A stretch of 64,000 nt of DNA from contig NC_016940.1 in NCBI RefSeq assembly GCF_000250635.1, positions 4,216,501 through 4,280,500 of the forward strand, given 5' to 3'. Numbering within the stretch: the first letter of the stretch is position 1; the number at the start of each line of letters is the position of its first letter. The position numbers were made by a program, and so were the translations under genes. Below, piece by piece: positions 60,319-64,000 of the stretch. The notes beneath the pieces are model-generated. The model was not told where the DNA came from. It saw only the letters and a list, made by a program, of their open reading frames with translations, and did no database searches. The stretch is from Saprospira grandis str. Lewin. GTDB lineage: Bacteria; Bacteroidota; Bacteroidia; Chitinophagales; Saprospiraceae.

Positions 60319-62193
60319 CTGAAAAAGCGGGCGCTTTGCGCCCTTTTTGCGCTATTACTGCCTAGCGGTTTATTGGCCCAAATCATGAGCGATTCGGTAG
60401 AAACCGTGGCCGTCTCGGCCCAAAAGAAAACAGAACAAAGGCCCTTTAGCAAAAAGGAGTTTTCTACCCTAGAGCTAACACAAGAAAGTAGCCGAAGCCT
60501 CTCCAATTTATTGCAAAAAGAAGCGGGTATACATATCCGCTCCTATGGACCAGGACAACTGGCTACCCTCTCTAGCCGCGGCAGCGGCCCAGAGCAAAAC
60601 CTCCTGCGCTGGGAGGGCTTCAGTTTGGCCAACCCCATGCTGGGCCAAAGCGACCTCAATCTCATTCCCCTCTTTTTTATCGATCAACTGAGTTGGCAGG
60701 CAGGCGCTGGCGGCTTGAGTGTTCCCCAAGCTTTGGGCGGCAGCTTACTGATGCGCAGCAAATCGCCTCGTATAGAAGGCTGGCAAGCAGGATTTGGAAG
60801 TAGTTTGGGCAGTTTTAGCCGACAGCAGCAGCAGTTTCTCTTGGCTTTTGCCAAAAATAATTGGCGGCAATCGCTCCGCTTATTGGTCCAATCTGCTGTG
60901 AATGATTACCCTTACCGAGACCTACAAGCTTTTGGCTTTCCCAAGCCCTGGAAAAGAAGAGAACAGGCCGAAACCGCTCGTCAAGCTGCCCTTTATACTT
61001 TAGATCTCCCTCTTTTTAAGGGCCAAATGGACCTAAGAAGCTGGCTCCAAAAGGATCTGCAAGAGCTGCCGCCTACACTTTTGCAGGCCCAGCAGGCGAG
61101 CAGCGAAGTACAAAATACCCTGAGCTGGCGAAATAGCCTGAGCTGGAAAAAAAGCTTTAGCCGCTCTGTTTTTCAGGCGCGCTTGGGCTATCTCTATCAG
61201 GATATGGCCTATAGCCGCAATTTGAATAGTGAGCAACATCTGACCCAAGCTGTTTTTGTGCAGGCCCAACAGTTTTTTGCCTTAAAAAATGGCGCTTTGC
61301 TCATTAATGGGCGCTGGGGAGAAAACCAGGTCCAAAGCAGTAGTTATCTAAACATAAAAAAGGAGCAGCAAAGTCGTTTATCGCTAGGCCTTAGGCAGGC
61401 TGTTTTGGGCGCCCAACTAGAAGGGCAATTATCCTTGGCCCATCGGTCTAATTTGGGTGTTTTTCCTGCGGGGCATTTGAGTTTTAGAAAAATTTGGGCT
61501 GCGGGACTGGGCCTAGAAGTTAGTTTGCAGCGGTCCATTCGCTTTCCCACCCTAAATGATCGCTTCTGGCCCTTGGTGGGTCAAGAAGAGCTAGCGGTAG
61601 AGCAAGGCTGGCAAGAAGAGCTCAATATTTTTTGGCAAGACCAAAGATGGGGCTTGCATCAACTCAGTTTTTTTAATCAGGAAGTTGAGAATTGGATTTT
61701 ATGGCTGCCCAACCCCAACACGGCTTTATGGGAACCCCAAAACTTAGCGGCAGTTTGGGCCAGAGGAGCCAGTTGGAGCAGCGAAAAAAGCTTTAATTTG
61801 AAGAAGTTGGGCCAGTTGCAATTGCAAATTGGCGCCAACTACAACCGCATTAGTCGACATAAGAGTCCTTCTGCAGATTTGCGAGATAAGCAACTGGAGT
61901 ATCGGCCCATTTTTTCGGCTAATTTTGGGCTAAACTACCAATATAAAGCTTGGCGTTTGGGTTACCATCATCTTTGGGATAGTCCCCGCTATTTGGATGC
62001 TTTGAATGAAGAATCCTTGGCGGCTTATCAGTTGGGCCAACTTCAGTTGGCTTGGAAGGGCAAAATGGCCCAATATCCTATTCGCTTACAACTGCAGGTA
62101 CATAATCTTTGGGGAGCAGAATATCAGTTGGTGGCTGCTCGGCCCCTGCCCTTGCAACAATGGGAACTGAGCTTATTTTTTAGTGCCCAATAA
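60319..62193 (+). CDS. TonB-dependent outer-membrane receptor
   Basis: The mature protein begins with a plug domain: SLSNLLQKEAGIHIRSYGPG, LSSRGSGPEQNLLRWEGFSL and LGGSLLM. A beta-barrel of about 520 residues follows and ends in an aromatic strand (WELSLFFSAQ). It imports a ligand across the outer membrane using TonB energy. The start is unclear: a signal peptide reading KKRALCALFALLLPSGLLAQ lies in frame from 60322. It has no ATG before it, only CTG at 60319 or a TTG at 60163 that would read through the GGGGCC repeat. The first ATG, at 60385, would lose the signal. No carboxypeptidase-like domain is seen. The ligand is unknown. Confidence 0.85.
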   Translation: MKKRALCALFALLLPSGLLAQIMSDSVETVAVSAQKKTEQRPFSKKEFSTLELTQESSRSLSNLLQKEAGIHIRSYGPGQLATLSSRGSGPEQNLLRWEGFSLANPMLGQSDLNLIPLFFIDQLSWQAGAGGLSVPQALGGSLLMRSKSPRIEGWQAGFGSSLGSFSRQQQQFLLAFAKNNWRQSLRLLVQSAVNDYPYRDLQAFGFPKPWKRREQAETARQAALYTLDLPLFKGQMDLRSWLQKDLQELPPTLLQAQQASSEVQNTLSWRNSLSWKKSFSRSVFQARLGYLYQDMAYSRNLNSEQHLTQAVFVQAQQFFALKNGALLINGRWGENQVQSSSYLNIKKEQQSRLSLGLRQAVLGAQLEGQLSLAHRSNLGVFPAGHLSFRKIWAAGLGLEVSLQRSIRFPTLNDRFWPLVGQEELAVEQGWQEELNIFWQDQRWGLHQLSFFNQEVENWILWLPNPNTALWEPQNLAAVWARGASWSSEKSFNLKKLGQLQLQIGANYNRISRHKSPSADLRDKQLEYRPIFSANFGLNYQYKAWRLGYHHLWDSPRYLDALNEESLAAYQLGQLQLAWKGKMAQYPIRLQLQVHNLWGAEYQLVAARPLPLQQWELSLFFSAQ

Positions 62194-62209
62194 AAGGAAG
62201 AACTAATCT

Positions 62210-62433
62210 GCGGTGGGCAGGCGAGCGCAGCGAGCCGCAGGCCTAGCGATGTGCAAGGGTGGCCGTAGGCCAGACCGAGCAGGCAGAGCCTGCGAAGGGC
62301 CGAGCGAACAGCGAGCCCTGAAACGTAGCGCCGCAAGGCGAAGCCGCAGCGGAGGCCCCCAAACAGCAGCGAGCTGCAGAACGACAACAAGAACTTTAGT
62401 TCGCCGTTCGACGACTGAAAGGAGTAACGCCCC
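62210..62433 (-). repeat. GGGGCC repeat, minus orientation, plus partial unit
   Basis: A minus unit ends at 62359 (GGCCCC). It is followed by a second partial unit with GAACTTTAGTTC and GCGGGC-like arms that ends at CGCCCC near 62433. The block fills the gap after the TonB receptor and holds no gene. Confidence 0.8.
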
Positions 62434-62514
62434 AAAAAAAATAAAAAATGGCCTATTGGGAACAGAAAACTTATTTAGCCTTGTTCTAGTTTTGAATTGT
62501 TTAAAAGCTCCAAG

Positions 62515-62546
62515 TTTGTGCTCGATAAGAAAATAATATACCTTTG
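62515..62546 (+). promoter_or_regulatory. Bacteroidota-type promoter
   Basis: TTTG at 62515-62518 and TACCTTTG at 62539-62546 with a 20-base spacer match the -33/-7 consensus. It lies 70 bases before the start of the lipoprotein gene. Confidence 0.7.
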
Positions 62547-62615
62547 TGGCCCCAATTTTGAGGGGAGAAATTCAGTTTTCCCCTGATCACTAAAGTCTTA
62601 TAAAACTAAACCGCT

Positions 62616-63158
62616 ATGAAAAAATTACTTTTGTTCCTTTTTGCAGTAGGCCTATTTGCGGCTTGTCAAAATAATGTAGACCGCAAAGATTTGAGTTCTT
62701 CTGTGGTTAATGCGCAGGATATGGATAAAACCAGAGCTGGGCAGCAGAAAAAAGTAAAGGCCAAGGCTTATTACTATCCTTCTTTAGTTGCTTTTGAAAA
62801 GGGACAAAGCCAGAAAGATTTGAGCTTGACGGCCCTATCCAAGATCAATGAAATGGAGCAAAAAGAGTACAATTATGTTGTGCTTTATGATGCGGCTACT
62901 TCTTGGGCCGAAATTTTCAATACTGGAGATTACAGCCAAACGGGCGATGAGCAATTTAATGAGCTTTTGGCGAGTCACAATTTGCTTATTGTTCAGCAAT
63001 TTGAGGTAGATGATATGAGTGAAGGCTTGGTTTTGGCGCCTAATGCTGCGGTAGATTCTCCGGTAGAAGTAGCTAGAGAGCTCTCTCTTATTCAAGATGT
63101 TATGATGGTTCAGCTCAAAGAAGTACCTGTAGAAGATCAGATGACGGCCTCTAAATAG
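62616..63158 (+). CDS. Small lipoprotein, 180 aa
   Basis: A typical lipoprotein signal (KKLLLFLFAVGLFAAC, Cys 17) is followed by a polar mature part of about 160 residues. YYYPSLVAFEKGQSQKDLSL and YNYVVLYDAATSWAEIF are in its middle. No family is recognised. It is transcribed alone: a consensus promoter lies at 62515-62546 and a strong terminator at 63188-63224. It is probably anchored to a membrane facing the periplasm. Confidence 0.7.
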   Translation: MKKLLLFLFAVGLFAACQNNVDRKDLSSSVVNAQDMDKTRAGQQKKVKAKAYYYPSLVAFEKGQSQKDLSLTALSKINEMEQKEYNYVVLYDAATSWAEIFNTGDYSQTGDEQFNELLASHNLLIVQQFEVDDMSEGLVLAPNAAVDSPVEVARELSLIQDVMMVQLKEVPVEDQMTASK

Positions 63159-63187
63159 AGAACTTCTAACAGTCTGTTAAAGTATAC

Positions 63188-63224
63188 AAGCTAGTGTCCC
63201 TAATTGGGCGCTAGCTTTTTTTTT
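63188..63224 (+). terminator. Rho-independent terminator
   Basis: A stem AAGCTAG...CTAGCTT with inner CCC/GGG pairing (63188-63217) is followed by a run of T. It ends the lipoprotein transcript. Confidence 0.88.
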
Positions 63225-63293
63225 TCTGCTTGCTGTTGTATCTTGCTAAGAAATCAGTCAAGGGAAAATGAATTTGGCTAGAAGCAAACAATT

Positions 63294-63839
63294 ATGATGC
63301 AAGTAGATCCAGAAATACTCGAGGCAATATATACTCAGAAAGATGAAAATCTTTTGGAGCTTTCGCAAAAGCAGCCTGTTTTGCTTATTTTTTTACGTCA
63401 TTTTGGTTGTACATTTTGCAAGCAAACGATGTCGGACCTTTCTAAGGTGCGGGCAGAAATTGAGGGGCAGGGTATTTTACCTATTATTATCCATATGGCG
63501 CAAGAGGAGCTGGCCACAAAACGCCTCAGCAATTTTAAGCTGCCTGATATTGGGCATGTTTCGGATCCTGATTTAAGTTTGTACGCTTATTTTGGTTTGA
63601 AGAAAGGGACCTTTAGTCAGTTGTATGGACTAAAAGTTTTTGTGGGCGGCATGAAAGCTTTGGCCGAGGGCTTTAGTTTGCCTAGCATTAGTAAAGAGTA
63701 TGGAAATATTAGCCAGATGCCCGGTGTTTTTATTTTGGAAGCGGGGGAAATCAAATTGGCTTTTATTCATAGTTTTGCTGCAGAAAGAGCTGATTATCTA
63801 AAAATCATTGCCGAATATTTGGCCTTAGAAGAAAAATAA
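63294..63839 (+). CDS. Peroxiredoxin-like (AhpC/TSA) redox protein
   Basis: A thioredoxin-fold protein of the AhpC/TSA-related, SelL-like group. The redox motif is a CxxC in RHFGCTFCKQTM (about residues 39-42), after the strand PVLLIFLR. Other fold elements are GILPIIIHMAQEE and MPGVFILEAGEI, with the cis-Pro equivalent in QMPGVF. No signal peptide is present, so it is cytoplasmic. The length of 181 residues is normal. It probably reduces peroxide or a protein disulfide. After it come 160 bases without a gene; an ATG at 63989 may open another gene beyond the window. Confidence 0.82.
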   Translation: MMQVDPEILEAIYTQKDENLLELSQKQPVLLIFLRHFGCTFCKQTMSDLSKVRAEIEGQGILPIIIHMAQEELATKRLSNFKLPDIGHVSDPDLSLYAYFGLKKGTFSQLYGLKVFVGGMKALAEGFSLPSISKEYGNISQMPGVFILEAGEIKLAFIHSFAAERADYLKIIAEYLALEEK

Positions 63840-64000
63840 GCAAATAATATAAATCACTGGCTAACAACAACTTAAATAGATTAGCTGGTTAGTAAAAACT
63901 ATATTACCGCCTATAAATCAGGGCTTTGGGAACTTGAAAAAGTTTGTCATAGTTTAAGTGATTGTGTTTCAACAAAAAACGAAAGCACATGATTATTATG

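Noticed and set aside
1-64000. tRNA or rRNA genes
   Set aside because: I looked for cloverleaf-like segments with TTCRA loops and CCA ends and for conserved 16S/23S blocks and saw none. A covariance search (tRNAscan-SE, Infernal) would be needed to be certain.

Overview
The window looks like a chromosomal piece of a marine filamentous Bacteroidota, most probably close to Saprospira. The evidence is a T9SS type A sorting tail, a gliding-motility-type C-terminal domain, DUF4856/imelysin and DUF2490 families, Bacteroidota promoters (TTTG - 19/20 nt - TAnnTTTG), weak Shine-Dalgarno sites, and very many GC-rich interspersed repeats between genes. The genus is an inference; no rRNA or tRNA gene was seen to fix it.

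Layout. 1-1.5 kb: end of a small operon of unknown proteins. 2-3.5 kb: AT-rich toxin/immunity-like debris, a solo IS end and repeats. 3.5-17.6 kb: housekeeping genes (comEC, nucleoside phosphorylase, lpdA, DUF4349 lipoprotein, phosphohexomutase, T9SS cargo, lpxD, TPM protein, glpD, RsbR-like STAS regulator). 18.2-25.1 kb: a graveyard of Rhs-type polymorphic toxin cassettes cut by two IS3-family elements and foldback elements, with orphan immunity-like genes. 25.2-32.3 kb: DUF4856-imelysin pair, an OmpA-domain protein, queD and a LuxC-type acyl-CoA reductase. 32.4-45.0 kb: a defence island on the minus strand. 45.0-47.6 kb: repeats, an 11-copy 42-bp tandem array and one unknown gene. 47.6-52.0 kb: hemB-rarA, secreted proteins, rsmE. 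52.3-57.1 kb: a five-gene surface polysaccharide operon. 57.5-64 kb: esterase-like protein, methyltransferase, PAP2 phosphatase, TonB-dependent receptor, lipoprotein, peroxiredoxin-like protein.

The most interesting part is the defence island. A type I restriction-modification operon (hsdM-hsdS ... hsdR) carries three extra genes between hsdS and hsdR: an OLD/PtuA-like AAA ATPase, a TIGR02646/PtuB-like HNH nuclease (together Septu-like), and a 137-residue protein. The small protein appears homologous to the N-terminal ~120 residues of the ATPase. Between the HNH gene and the small gene lies a 75-bp scar made of a 35-bp exact copy of the hsdR start and a 30-bp exact copy of the hsdS end. The hsdS/hsdR gap therefore looks like a slot into which accessory cassettes were loaded twice. 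Just downstream is a GHKL-type ATPase with a C-terminal HExxH metalloprotease-like motif.

The second theme is the GGGGCC repeat family: about 20 copies, often touching gene 3' ends, with hairpins whose arms differ completely in sequence between copies but stay complementary, as expected for a structured RNA or a DNA hairpin under selection.
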